A stretch of 64,000 bases of DNA from Yoonia sp. SS1-5. GTDB lineage: Bacteria; Pseudomonadota; Alphaproteobacteria; Rhodobacterales; Rhodobacteraceae. The stretch lies in assembly GCF_038443705.2 (NCBI RefSeq), contig NZ_CP151767.2, positions 992,001-1,056,000 of the forward strand, read 5' to 3'. The translations under genes were made by a program, and so were the position numbers. Every line of letters begins with the position of its first letter. Position 1 is the first letter of the stretch. Positions 47,540 to 56,805 of the stretch are shown here, in pieces. Below the pieces are notes generated by a model. The model did not search any database. It was not told the DNA's origin and saw only the letters and a list, made by a program, of their open reading frames with translations.

Positions 47540-48886
47540 TTATGACTTTCCCTTCGCCTTCAAGGCCCGCAATCTGTCGAACATGCGGATTGCAAAACCG
47601 CCTTTGTTTTCCTGTCGGGCGCGGCCCACGGCCAGATCGCCCTGCGGCACGTCACGGGTAATCACCGATCCGCTGGCCGTCATGGCCTGATCGCCGATGC
47701 TGACCGGGGCCACAAGCATCGTGTTGGACCCGATAAAGGCGTCCGCCCCGATCTGGGTCTTGTGCTTGAAGACCCCGTCGTAATTGCAGGTGATTGTGCC
47801 TGCACCAACATTTGATCGGGCGCCAATCGCCGCATCACCGATATAGGAGAGGTGATTGACCTTGGCCCCTTCGGCAATTGCGGCATTCTTGATCTCGACA
47901 AAGTTGCCGATTTTGACGCCTTCGGACAGTTCAGCGCCGGGGCGCAGCCGGGCATAGGGGCCGATAACCCCCCCGCGCGAGACGTGGCAGCCCTCAAGAT
48001 GCGAGAATGCCTTGATATGCGCACCACTTTCGACCGTCACACCGGGGCCGAAAACCACATGCGGTTCGATGATGCTGTCGCGCCGGACGGCCGTATCATG
48101 AGCGAAATATACTGTATCCGGCGCAATCAGCGTGACCCCGTCATCCAGCGCGCTTGACCGGGCGCGGCGCTGAAACAGCGCCTCGGCGCGGGCAAGCTCG
48201 CTGCGCGAATTGACACCAAGCGTTTCGGCCTCGGCGCAGGTCACGACGGTTGCGGACAGGCCCTTGCTGCGTGCGATCCCGATGATGTCCGTCAGGTAAT
48301 ATTCACCCGCCGCATTGTCGTTGCCAACCGCGTCGATCAGATCGAACAGGGTGCGCGCATCTGCGGCCACAACGCCACTGTTGCACAGCGCCACCGCCCG
48401 TTCGGCTTCATCGGCATCCTTGAACTCGACAATCCGGTCCAGCTGGTCATCCTTGACGATCAGCCGGCCATAGCGGCCCGGATCATCAGCCACAAAGCCC
48501 AGAACCACGATATCGTGGGTCAGGCGTGCGGCAGTCATGGCCGCAAGTGTTTCGGCCTGAATAAATGGCGTGTCGCCATAAAGGACGATCACGTCCCCTT
48601 CAAAACCCTCCAGCGCGGATTGCGCCTGGGCGACCGCATGTGCGGTGCCAAGTTGCTGATCCTGGATGACGACATCCGTATCCGGATCATAGGCTTTGGC
48701 CGCTTTTTCCACGTCTGCCGCCCCATGACCGGCGACGATGACGGTTTTAGCGGGGTCAAGGGCGGCACCTGCTTTCATCGCATGTACCAGCATGGGGGCA
48801 CCAGCGATCTGGTGCAGAACCTTGGGAAGGTCCGAGTTCATGCGCGTGCCCATGCCTGCGCCTAACACGACTAATGCGGTTGCCAT
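47540..48886 (-). CDS. glmU: Bifunctional UDP-N-acetylglucosamine pyrophosphorylase / glucosamine-1-phosphate acetyltransferase
   Basis: 448 residues. N-terminal uridyltransferase with LGAGMGTRMNSDLPKVLH and LYGDTPFI; C-terminal left-handed beta-helix with hexapeptides, GRPGAELSEGVKIGNFVEIK-like blocks and NYDGVFKHKTQIG. It completes UDP-GlcNAc synthesis with GlmS. Divergent from gph across 119 bases, where both promoters must lie. Confidence 0.96.
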   Translation of the reverse strand: MATALVVLGAGMGTRMNSDLPKVLHQIAGAPMLVHAMKAGAALDPAKTVIVAGHGAADVEKAAKAYDPDTDVVIQDQQLGTAHAVAQAQSALEGFEGDVIVLYGDTPFIQAETLAAMTAARLTHDIVVLGFVADDPGRYGRLIVKDDQLDRIVEFKDADEAERAVALCNSGVVAADARTLFDLIDAVGNDNAAGEYYLTDIIGIARSKGLSATVVTCAEAETLGVNSRSELARAEALFQRRARSSALDDGVTLIAPDTVYFAHDTAVRRDSIIEPHVVFGPGVTVESGAHIKAFSHLEGCHVSRGGVIGPYARLRPGAELSEGVKIGNFVEIKNAAIAEGAKVNHLSYIGDAAIGARSNVGAGTITCNYDGVFKHKTQIGADAFIGSNTMLVAPVSIGDQAMTASGSVITRDVPQGDLAVGRARQENKGGFAIRMFDRLRALKAKGKS

Positions 48887-49005
48887 TGCTGCCCCTTGTG
48901 GTTCTTCTTTGCGGTCTTCTACTTGTCCATGCGATTATCACAAGAGTGGGGGGTTCACATCAGTTTACGTATCGTTACAGAGTGCTGCTAACGAGAGGAC
49001 CCCGA

Positions 49006-49668
49006 ATGCGCACAGTGATCTTTGACCTCGACGGCACGCTTGCCGATACCAGCGGCGATTTGATTGCCGCGGCAAATACCTGCTTTCGGGCGCTTGACCT
49101 TGGCGATCTGCTTGACCCAGTCGCAGATGCGGCAACCGCCCTGCGCGGCGGACGTGCGATGCTGCGTCTTGGGTTTTCGCGGGTGGACGGGTTTGGCGAG
49201 GCGGATGTTGACGCGCAATATCCCGCGATACTGGCGGCCTATGCGGCGGATATCGACACGCATACGGTTCTTTATCCCGGTGCCATGGACGCGGTCGAGG
49301 CGCTGAAATCGGATGGCTACGCGGTTGGGATCGCAACCAACAAGCCCGAGGGGCTGGCCGAAACCCTGTTGCAAAGCCTCGGGGTCCGGTCGGCATTCGG
49401 CTCGCTTATCGGGGCGGATACATTGCCTGTCCGTAAACCGGACCCCGAACACCATTTCGAGGCCGTCCGCCGCGCCGGTGGTGATCCGCGCCGCTCGCTG
49501 CTGGTGGGCGATACCGCGACGGATCGGGATACCTCGCGCAATGCGGGCGTTCCGTCCGTTCTTGTCACTTTCGGCCCGGGCGGCGGGGACGTTGCCGCAT
49601 TGGCGCCGGAGGCCACATTGCAGGACTATGCCGATTTGCCGCGCATCGTGGCAGAGCTGATCGGCTGA
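49006..49668 (+). CDS. gph: Phosphoglycolate phosphatase-like HAD hydrolase
   Basis: A 220-residue protein with DLDGTLADTSGDL (nucleophile Asp at residue 7), TNKPEGLAETLL in the middle, KPDPEHHFEAV, and VGDTATDRDTSRNAGVPSV. The cap lies between motifs 1 and 2. GAGAGGA is the ribosome site, 6 bases before the ATG; the open frame upstream reads into the glmU start. It likely removes phosphate from phosphoglycolate; other small substrates are possible. Confidence 0.88.
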   Translation: MRTVIFDLDGTLADTSGDLIAAANTCFRALDLGDLLDPVADAATALRGGRAMLRLGFSRVDGFGEADVDAQYPAILAAYAADIDTHTVLYPGAMDAVEALKSDGYAVGIATNKPEGLAETLLQSLGVRSAFGSLIGADTLPVRKPDPEHHFEAVRRAGGDPRRSLLVGDTATDRDTSRNAGVPSVLVTFGPGGGDVAALAPEATLQDYADLPRIVAELIG

Positions 49669-49743
49669 AGGGGGCTTTCGCAGTTTTCAAACAGGCGCGC
49701 ACATCCCATTGACGAACGATCAAACCCGGCACACTCTGCCCCC

Positions 49744-50961
49744 ATGACAGAGCGTTTCACCGGCAGTTTCACCCAGCAGGAACCGATTCCCCCCGCAGGC
49801 ATCGCGGCGGCCAATGCCGTCATGCAGCACGGGCGGTTGCACCGCTATAATACTGTCGCAGGCGAGGTTGCTGAAACCGCCCTGTTAGAGGTGGAATTTG
49901 CCGCCAGCGTTGGTGCGCAATACTGCCTCGCCGTTGCCTCGGGCGGCTATGCGATGACAACCGCTTTGCGCGCCTGCGGGGTTGGCCATGGCGACAAGGT
50001 ACTGACCAACGCGTTTACGCTCGCGCCGGTCCCCGGTGCGATTGCGGCGGTGGGCGCTTTTCCTGTGTTTGTCGGGGTGACCGAGGATCTGGTGATTGAT
50101 CTCGATGATCTGGCCGCCAAGCTGGATCAGGCCCGGGTCTTGTTGTTAAGCCATATGCGCGGGCATATCTGCGACATGCGCAAGCTGATGCAGCTTTGCG
50201 ATGCGGCGGGCGTGACAGTGATCGAGGATTGCGCGCATACAATGGGGGCCAGTTGGGACGGGGTGCCAAGCGGGCGTTGGGGCCGCTTTGGCTGCTATTC
50301 GACCCAGACCTACAAGCATATCAATTCCGGCGAGGGGGGCTTGCTGATCTCGGATGACGCCGAGGGGATGGCGCGCGCAATCATGCTATCGGGCAGCTAC
50401 ATGCTGTTCGAGCGGCACATGGCCGCCCCACCGCCCGAGACCTTTGCCCAGATCAAATATGAGACGCCCAATATCTCGGGCCGGATGGACAATCTGCGGG
50501 CCGCAATTCTGCGCCCCCAGTTACAGGATCTGAAAACGCAATGTGATCGGTGGAACGCTCTATACGACGTTGTCGCCGATGGTCTGCGGGATGTGCCGGG
50601 GCTACGCCTGCCGGTGCGCCCGGCGCAGGAAAGTTTTGTGGCTTCGTCCTTTCAGTTCCTGCTGCTGGACTGGTCATCGCGGGCGATCGCCGATGTGATC
50701 GCGCGTTGTGCGGCGCGTGGGGTAGAATTGAAATGGTTCGGTGGGGCGGAACCCACCGGTTTTACATCACGCTATGACAGTTGGCGCTATGCGCCCTCCG
50801 CGCCCATGCCGGCGGCTGACAGGATCCTTGCAGGCATCGTGGATATGCGGCTGCCGCTGACATTCTCGGTGGATGATTGTGCGCTGATCGCCCGGATCAT
50901 CAAGGCCGAGGTCGGGGCCGTCTGGCAAAACCAGGCCGCCGGGCTGCATCAGGCCTCCTAG
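49744..50961 (+). CDS. DegT/DnrJ/EryC1/StrS-family aminotransferase
   Basis: A 405-residue PLP enzyme of the sugar aminotransferase fold. Seen: ASGGYAMTTALRACGVGHGDKV, VIEDCAHTMGASWDG (Asp for the PLP ring) and the TYKHINSGEGGLL loop with the PLP Lys. Its family acts mainly on nucleotide-linked ketosugars for polysaccharide or antibiotic synthesis; no sugar genes are near, so the substrate is open. Confidence 0.9.
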   Translation: MTERFTGSFTQQEPIPPAGIAAANAVMQHGRLHRYNTVAGEVAETALLEVEFAASVGAQYCLAVASGGYAMTTALRACGVGHGDKVLTNAFTLAPVPGAIAAVGAFPVFVGVTEDLVIDLDDLAAKLDQARVLLLSHMRGHICDMRKLMQLCDAAGVTVIEDCAHTMGASWDGVPSGRWGRFGCYSTQTYKHINSGEGGLLISDDAEGMARAIMLSGSYMLFERHMAAPPPETFAQIKYETPNISGRMDNLRAAILRPQLQDLKTQCDRWNALYDVVADGLRDVPGLRLPVRPAQESFVASSFQFLLLDWSSRAIADVIARCAARGVELKWFGGAEPTGFTSRYDSWRYAPSAPMPAADRILAGIVDMRLPLTFSVDDCALIARIIKAEVGAVWQNQAAGLHQAS

Positions 50962-51096
50962 GCCGCACCCTCTGGTCGGCAATACAACCTACCTTGCAGC
51001 GCCGGCACGGCCGTAGCTGGGTCGGTTTGAACAGCTTCTGAGCCTTTCGTAAATAGAATTCCCGCTCGGTTGTGCCGCTGCCGGGATTGGGCGTGA

Positions 51097-51195
51097 CGCG
51101 TTGACGTTCATGCGTCTATGTCCGTTGGTGATAGCTGTACGGACGCCCGCCAGATACGCATATGGCTCAACCTGCTTGGGTTTGCGGCTCTCCAT
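51097..51195 (-). pseudogene. Remnant of an IS66-family transposase C-terminus
   Basis: A short leftward frame reads KPKQVEPYAYLAGVRTAITN followed by GH. This resembles the C-terminal VEPYAYL...NGHP block of IS66 TnpC. The usual DLLPW end is lost and neither end of an element is visible. The rest of the 350-base gap 50962-51311 shows no gene. Confidence 0.5.
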
Positions 51196-51311
51196 CAGTC
51201 AGGCGAGTATGGCCCGGTTTGCGCGCCTGCGTCGTCGCCGACAGAGACCGTGTTTGGGGCTAGGTTCAGGAATCAAATGACCCTGCCGCCAGAGATCGCC
51301 AGCGCGCCGCG

Positions 51312-52475
51312 TCAGGCCACTGGCATCCGCTGTTCGACAATCTCGGCCCACCAGCTGCAGCCTGCCGGAATGGCATCATCGTTGAAGTTATATTCAGGAT
51401 GATGGACTGACGCGCTGTCCCCGTTGCCGACAAGGATATAGGCCCCTGGACGTTCTTCGAGCATGAAGGCAAAGTCTTCGCCCCCCATGACCAAGGGCGC
51501 GTCATCGCAGGCCCCCGCCACAGATTTGGCAACATCAGCCGCAAAGGCCGTCTGGTCGTCGTGGTTTACCATGCATGGATAGCCACGATAATAAGTCACC
51601 TCCGCTGTTGCACCAAAGGTCGCGGCCGTTCCTTCGCAAATCGCCTTCAACCGGGTTTCGGCCATATCGCGCATCCCCGCTGACATGGTCCGCACCGTGC
51701 CTTTCAAATGCACGCGCTGTGCGATTACGTTGAACGCCTTGGACGAGGATTCAATCGACGTGACGGACACCACAATCTGATCCACAGGATCCGCGTTACG
51801 GCTGGCGATGGATTGCAGCGCAGTCACAACATGGGCAGCCACAAGCGTGGAATCGACGGTTTCCTGCGGTTTGGCCGCATGGCCGCCCTTCCCCTCAATC
51901 GTAATGTCAAACTGATCGGTGGCTGCAAAGAAAGCACCGGGCCGAATGGCGAAGCTGCCCACAGGCTTACCCGGCCAGTTATGCATGCCGTAGACCTCTT
52001 GGATGCCAAAGCGATCCATCATGCCGTCTTCGCACATCTCGCGCCCGCCGCCGCCGCCCTCTTCGGCGGGCTGGAAGATCACCGCCACGGTGCCGTCGAA
52101 ATTCCGGGTCTCTGCCAGATACTGCGCCGCACCCAGCAGCATTGCGGTATGCCCGTCATGGCCGCACGCATGCATGGCGCCGTCAACCTTGGACTTGTAA
52201 TCAAGCCCGGTCTGTTCATGGATCGGCAGCGCATCCATATCGGCGCGCAGCCCGATCACCTTGCCCGATGTATCCGTCTTGCCCTTGATGAGGCCAACAA
52301 CACCGGTGCGGCCAATACCCGTCACGATCTCATCACAGCCAAAGGCCTTCAGCTTTTCCGCGACAATGGCTGATGTCCGATGCGTCTCGAAAAGAATTTC
52401 AGGGTTTTCGTGCAGATCACGCCGCCAGGCGGTGATTTCAGGCAGCAATTCGGCAAAGCGGTTCTTGACGGGCAT
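51312..52475 (-). CDS. M20-family amidohydrolase (hippurate hydrolase-like)
   Basis: A 387-residue zinc peptidase/amidohydrolase. Seen: RRDLHENPEILFETHRTS near residue 18, MHACGHDGHTAMLLGAA (metal Cys/His-Asp), FQPAEEGGGG (catalytic Glu pair) and a dimerization domain in the middle. It would cleave N-acyl amino acids or similar amides in the cytoplasm. The start is the ATG giving MPVKNRFAELLP. Alone in this direction; the peptide transporter and ArgE nearby suggest peptide or N-acyl-amino-acid use. Confidence 0.9.
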   Translation of the reverse strand: MPVKNRFAELLPEITAWRRDLHENPEILFETHRTSAIVAEKLKAFGCDEIVTGIGRTGVVGLIKGKTDTSGKVIGLRADMDALPIHEQTGLDYKSKVDGAMHACGHDGHTAMLLGAAQYLAETRNFDGTVAVIFQPAEEGGGGGREMCEDGMMDRFGIQEVYGMHNWPGKPVGSFAIRPGAFFAATDQFDITIEGKGGHAAKPQETVDSTLVAAHVVTALQSIASRNADPVDQIVVSVTSIESSSKAFNVIAQRVHLKGTVRTMSAGMRDMAETRLKAICEGTAATFGATAEVTYYRGYPCMVNHDDQTAFAADVAKSVAGACDDAPLVMGGEDFAFMLEERPGAYILVGNGDSASVHHPEYNFNDDAIPAGCSWWAEIVEQRMPVA

Positions 52476-52683
52476 GGGGGACCTCCTGTGGGTATGCACC
52501 GCGCTATGGTGTCTGAAATCACCGGGAGGTCAAGCAGACACAAAGACACGGTTGGGTGATGGCGAGAGCGTCAATCTTGCAAGCATCTGACGAGAGTATC
52601 GAGCGCTGGCAACGGCAGGTTGGAGCCCAAAATACAAAAGTTCTGCATTGCGGCGAAAGTCCGGTTCTACGGCTTAAGTGTTC

Positions 52684-53172
52684 TCAGGGATATACAAACG
52701 ACCTCAACATCTGGTTGTCAGAGAAGGGCGTCTCGCTGACCCGCATCCCAATCTTCTCTGCGACTCGGATTGATTCCACGTTCGAATCTCGAATTGTGGA
52801 GATGATCGTTCCAAACTCTTCTGCGGCGATCTCGATTACCGCTTTGGCTGCCTCGGTGCCATACCCATTGCCTTGAAATTGCTTGCGCACAGCGTAGCAA
52901 ATCATTGGGACAGGTTCCCACGGTATCAGCCCGCATAAACCAACGAAATCAGCTTGCCGTGTTTCAATTGCCCAGATGCTGTAACCGAGCTCAGTGTGTT
53001 CAGCCATTCGGTTGCATAACCAGCGCTCCGCCTCTGCGAGCGTTTTCTTTTCGAAGATGCGGCCGCCAGAGGTCTCTGGTCTGAGGGTATCGAAAACCGG
53101 CTTCAAGTCAGCCTTGAAGAGTTGGCGAATTACTAGTCTCGAAGTGAATATTGGTAAAAGTTGTCGTTGCAT
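52684..53172 (-). CDS. GNAT-family N-acetyltransferase
   Basis: A 162-residue protein from the ATG giving MQRQLLPIFTSRLVIR. Seen: LGYSIWAIETRQADFVGLCGLIP and YAVRKQFQGNGYGTEAAKAV (acetyl-CoA pyrophosphate loop QGNGYG), then SNVESIRVAEKIGM. The RimJ/RimL fold is clear. Codon use is less GC-biased at third positions than neighbouring genes, and the gene sits between two gene-poor gaps, which suggests transfer. Confidence 0.85.
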   Translation of the reverse strand: MQRQLLPIFTSRLVIRQLFKADLKPVFDTLRPETSGGRIFEKKTLAEAERWLCNRMAEHTELGYSIWAIETRQADFVGLCGLIPWEPVPMICYAVRKQFQGNGYGTEAAKAVIEIAAEEFGTIISTIRDSNVESIRVAEKIGMRVSETPFSDNQMLRSFVYP

Positions 53173-53368
53173 CTCTGTCTCAGTTCTCTGACGAGAGCAC
53201 CATGCCACAAAGTATCATCACGGTTAAGCTAACGTCTGCGCCCCTCCTATGGATGGCAGCAAAGTCCGCAAAGTTGCCTTTACTCAGAAACATTGGGCCT
53301 GGAAACCAACATATTGTATGCCGCCATGCTCTGAGTTATTGCAACATCCAAACGACATCGCCTGCTCG

Positions 53369-54529
53369 CTATTCACACAAAGTATCAACCAATCGTCCGA
53401 TAAAGGCCTCGCCCTGCCGGAACTGATCGACACTGACATATTCATTGGGCTGATGGGCCTGGGCGATGTCACCCGGCCCACAAATGACGGCTGAATAGCC
53501 GCGTTCCTGAAACTGGCCGGCCTCGGTGCCATAACTGACCACATTGCTGGCATTCTCGCCGGTGAGACGGCGCACCAGTGCTTCGGCCTTGCCAGCCTCT
53601 TCGGGGACCAGCCCCGGGACGTGGAAATATTGCTCCGCCGTGATGCCGGCATCCGGGTGGATCGCCTGCATCTCGGCCTCAAGCGTCGCAAGCTTATCGG
53701 CGAACCGGGCCCGCCAGTCGGCGATATCCTCGCCCGGGACGATCCTGAAATCGAACCCGAAATGGCAATCCTTGGCGGTAATGTTATGGGCGGTCCCACC
53801 CGAAATCTTGCCCACATGCAGCGTTGTGTAGGGCGGGTAGAATTCGGCGGCCAATGGCCCCGGGGTTGCAGCAGCGTTCAGCGCGTTCTGCTCATTGGCC
53901 CAGTTGATCAGCTTGGCCGCCATCATGATCGCACTGACCCCGTCAGGGGCAAGCGAGGAATGCACCTCGAATCCCTTGAAATGCATGTTGTAGCCGATGC
54001 CGCCTTTATGGCCGGTGACCACTTTCATCATCGAAGGCTCGCCCACCAGAACAGTATCGGCGCGCGGCATGCCCATGCTGACCATATGGTCGATCATCGG
54101 CGGCGCGCCGAGGCAGCCGACCTCTTCATCATAGCTGAGTGCGATTTGTAGGGGCCGCTTGATCCCCCGTTCCAGCGCAAGCGGCACCGCCGACAGGGCC
54201 AACGCGTCGAACCCCTTCATATCGCAGGTCCCGCGACCATAAAGCTTGCCATGACGTTCGGTCACTGTGAAAGGGTCGCTGTCCCAGGCCTGCCCATCAA
54301 CCGGGACCACATCGGTATGGCCCGACAGAACAACACCCCCGTCAACCTGCGGCCCCACATGGGCATAGATTGCCGCCTTGGTGCCATCCTCATTGGGCAC
54401 GCGGGTCGAGTCCACGCCAAGATCACGCAGATATTCTTCAACGAAATCAATCAAATCCAGATTGGAATTGCGGCTGACCGTCGGAAAACTGACCAGTTTG
54501 TCCATCAGTGTGCGGGCGGTGTGGGTCAC
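53369..54529 (-). CDS. argE: Acetylornithine deacetylase (ArgE-type M20 peptidase)
   Basis: A 386-residue dinuclear zinc deacylase. Seen: LVSFPTVSRNSNLDLIDF, VLSGHTDVVPVDGQ (metal His/Asp), GRGTCDMKGFDALALSAV, SYDEEVGCLGAP (catalytic Glu) and a late CGPGDIAQAHQPNEYV. GTG at 54529 is preferred with AAGGGA 6 bases before. It converts N-acetylornithine to ornithine, the possible substrate of the decarboxylase further along. Divergent from the peptide transporter. Confidence 0.9.
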   Translation of the reverse strand: MTHTARTLMDKLVSFPTVSRNSNLDLIDFVEEYLRDLGVDSTRVPNEDGTKAAIYAHVGPQVDGGVVLSGHTDVVPVDGQAWDSDPFTVTERHGKLYGRGTCDMKGFDALALSAVPLALERGIKRPLQIALSYDEEVGCLGAPPMIDHMVSMGMPRADTVLVGEPSMMKVVTGHKGGIGYNMHFKGFEVHSSLAPDGVSAIMMAAKLINWANEQNALNAAATPGPLAAEFYPPYTTLHVGKISGGTAHNITAKDCHFGFDFRIVPGEDIADWRARFADKLATLEAEMQAIHPDAGITAEQYFHVPGLVPEEAGKAEALVRRLTGENASNVVSYGTEAGQFQERGYSAVICGPGDIAQAHQPNEYVSVDQFRQGEAFIGRLVDTLCE

Positions 54530-54761
54530 GATTTTCCCTTTCGTGCTGCATTTGCCGCCAATCTCATACGCATCTGCGCAAACCGGTAGCACACCAAGTG
54601 TCGCCGCTAAACCTGCCAACCGCAAACAGGAATCAGGTTGCGGGACCGCAATTTGATGATACCGTCTACGCAATCGGGTGATACCGATTAGGCAATTGCC
54701 GAAAATCTGCGCAAAGCAGAGGCCAAGAAAAAAACGTCTGAACCACCTGGGAGGTTCCTAT

Positions 54762-55769
54762 ATGCCCGATGGGGCGCTGCCTGTTCTGGATGTCCGGGAC
54801 CTGAAAACCGTGTTCAAGACACGCGGTGGTGAAGTACACGCCGTCAATGATGTCAGCTTTGATCTGCGCCCGGGCGAATTGCTGGGTGTTGTGGGGGAAA
54901 GCGGTTCGGGCAAATCGGTGACAATGATGTCCCTGCTTGGGTTGCTGCCGTCGCCGCCTGCTGATGTGCGCGGCGGGTCGGTTACCTTTGATGGGAAGAA
55001 CCTGTTGCAGGTCAATGCCGAAACCTTGCGCGCGGTCCGCGGTGGCAAGATCGGTTTCGTGTTTCAGGATCCCATGACCTCGCTCAACCCGGTCTTTACG
55101 GTCGGCAATCAGATCATGGAGCCACTGCGCAAGCATATGGGCATGAACAAGCGCGCGGCGGCCAAGCGCGCGCAAGAGCTGCTGGAGCTTGTGGGCATTC
55201 CCGATGCCAAGCGTCGCTTGCTGGATTATCCACACCAGTTTTCGGGCGGGATGCGACAGCGTGTGATGATCGCCATCGCGCTGGCCTGCGACCCGCAGGT
55301 GTTGATCGCGGACGAGCCGACCACCGCGTTGGACGTCACCATTCAGGCGCAAATCCTTGAATTGATGAAAGAGCTGCGCACCAAACTGGGCATGGCGGTG
55401 ATCTGGATCACCCATGACCTGGGTGTGATCGCCGGTATCGCGGATCGGGTCATGGTGATGTATGGCGGCCAGGTGGTCGAACATGCACCGGTCAAAGAGC
55501 TGTTTCGCGACCCGCAGCACCCCTATACCCGCGCCTTGCTGAAAACGATCCCGACCATTACCGGCGAACGGGCCGCCCGTCTGACCATCATCGAAGGCCA
55601 GCCCCCGATCATGATGCAGGCCCCATCAAGCTGCCCGTTTCGCGACCGCTGCGACGTGGCCTTTGATCGCTGCGCCCGGGAAAACCCGCCGCGTTATGAT
55701 GTGGGCAACGGCCATGATGCCGCCTGCTTCTTTGACGCCCGCACCGGAGGGCCGCGTCATGCTGGATGA
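54762..55769 (+). CDS. Peptide ABC transporter ATP-binding protein (DppD/OppD type)
   Basis: A 335-residue ATPase: Walker [13 protein letters not shown], signature [12 protein letters not shown], Walker [15 protein letters not shown], then the OppD/F C-terminal cysteine domain ([14 protein letters not shown]) that may bind an iron-sulfur cluster. GGGAGG lies before the ATG giving [10 protein letters not shown]. First gene of the transporter operon; its end overlaps the next by 11 bases. Confidence 0.94.
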   Translation: MPDGALPVLDVRDLKTVFKTRGGEVHAVNDVSFDLRPGELLGVVGESGSGKSVTMMSLLGLLPSPPADVRGGSVTFDGKNLLQVNAETLRAVRGGKIGFVFQDPMTSLNPVFTVGNQIMEPLRKHMGMNKRAAAKRAQELLELVGIPDAKRRLLDYPHQFSGGMRQRVMIAIALACDPQVLIADEPTTALDVTIQAQILELMKELRTKLGMAVIWITHDLGVIAGIADRVMVMYGGQVVEHAPVKELFRDPQHPYTRALLKTIPTITGERAARLTIIEGQPPIMMQAPSSCPFRDRCDVAFDRCARENPPRYDVGNGHDAACFFDARTGGPRHAG

Positions 55770-56757
55770 TCCGACCAAGCCATTGGTCCGTGTGCGTGAC
55801 CTCAAGATGCATTTTCCGATCTATGCCGGCCTGTTTCGGCGGCGCGTGGGCGAGGTCAAGGCCGTGGACGGTGTCAGCTTTGACGTGATGGAGGGCGAAA
55901 CCCTTGGGCTTGTGGGCGAATCCGGTTGCGGCAAATCCACCTGCGGCCGCGCGGTGCTGCGCCTTTATGACATAACCTCGGGCGAGATCAGCATTGACGG
56001 GCGCGAGATCGGGCCGACCCCGCAGGCCAAGCTGCGCGAGATGCGCCCCACCATGCAGATGGTCTTTCAGGACCCGCAAGCGTCCTTGAACCCGCGCATG
56101 ACGGTCGAGGCGATCATCAAGGAACCCTTGGACGAGCATACAAAGCTGTCAGAGGCTGAAAAGCGCGCCAAGGTGGCCGAATTGATGGATGCCGTTGGTC
56201 TGAACCGGAAATTCGCAAAACGCTATCCGCATGCGTTTTCCGGCGGGCAGCGCCAGAGGATCGGGATTGCGCGTGCCCTGGCCCTGAACCCCAAATTTAT
56301 TGTCTGCGACGAGCCGATTGCCGCACTGGACGTGTCCATTCAGGCCCAGGTCGTCAACCTGCTGGAGGATCTGCAGGAACAGTTCGGCCTGACCTATCTG
56401 TTTATCAGTCACGATCTGTCCATGGTGCGCCATATCGCAACCCGTGTTGCGGTGATGTATCTGGGCAAGGTCGTGGAACTGGCCCCGCGCGAGGCGCTTT
56501 ATGCCGATCCCTTGCATCCCTACACCCGTGCGCTGCTATCGGCGGTGCCCGAGCCGGACCCGAGTCTGGAAGGCAAGGTCGAACGGATCATCCTGCAAGG
56601 CGATGTGCCCTCGCCGTCAAACCCGCCGGAGGGATGTAATTTCTGTACCCGCTGCCCATCGGTGATGGATATCTGCAAACAGATCGAACCCGAATATCGC
56701 GAGGTGCGCCCGGGCCGTTTCACGGCCTGCCATCTCTATAATGACACTGCGGATTAA
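55759..56757 (+). CDS. Peptide ABC transporter ATP-binding protein (DppF/OppF type)
   Basis: A 332-residue ATPase: Walker [15 protein letters not shown], signature [15 protein letters not shown], Walker [15 protein letters not shown] and a C-terminal [14 protein letters not shown] cysteine motif. GGAGG lies before the ATG. It pairs with the preceding ATPase to power the two permeases. Confidence 0.94.
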   Translation: MLDDPTKPLVRVRDLKMHFPIYAGLFRRRVGEVKAVDGVSFDVMEGETLGLVGESGCGKSTCGRAVLRLYDITSGEISIDGREIGPTPQAKLREMRPTMQMVFQDPQASLNPRMTVEAIIKEPLDEHTKLSEAEKRAKVAELMDAVGLNRKFAKRYPHAFSGGQRQRIGIARALALNPKFIVCDEPIAALDVSIQAQVVNLLEDLQEQFGLTYLFISHDLSMVRHIATRVAVMYLGKVVELAPREALYADPLHPYTRALLSAVPEPDPSLEGKVERIILQGDVPSPSNPPEGCNFCTRCPSVMDICKQIEPEYREVRPGRFTACHLYNDTAD

Positions 56758-56805
56758 CCGCAGGTTTCGAGGCAAATAAGAGCAAACCAACAAGGAGAAG
56801 ATAAC

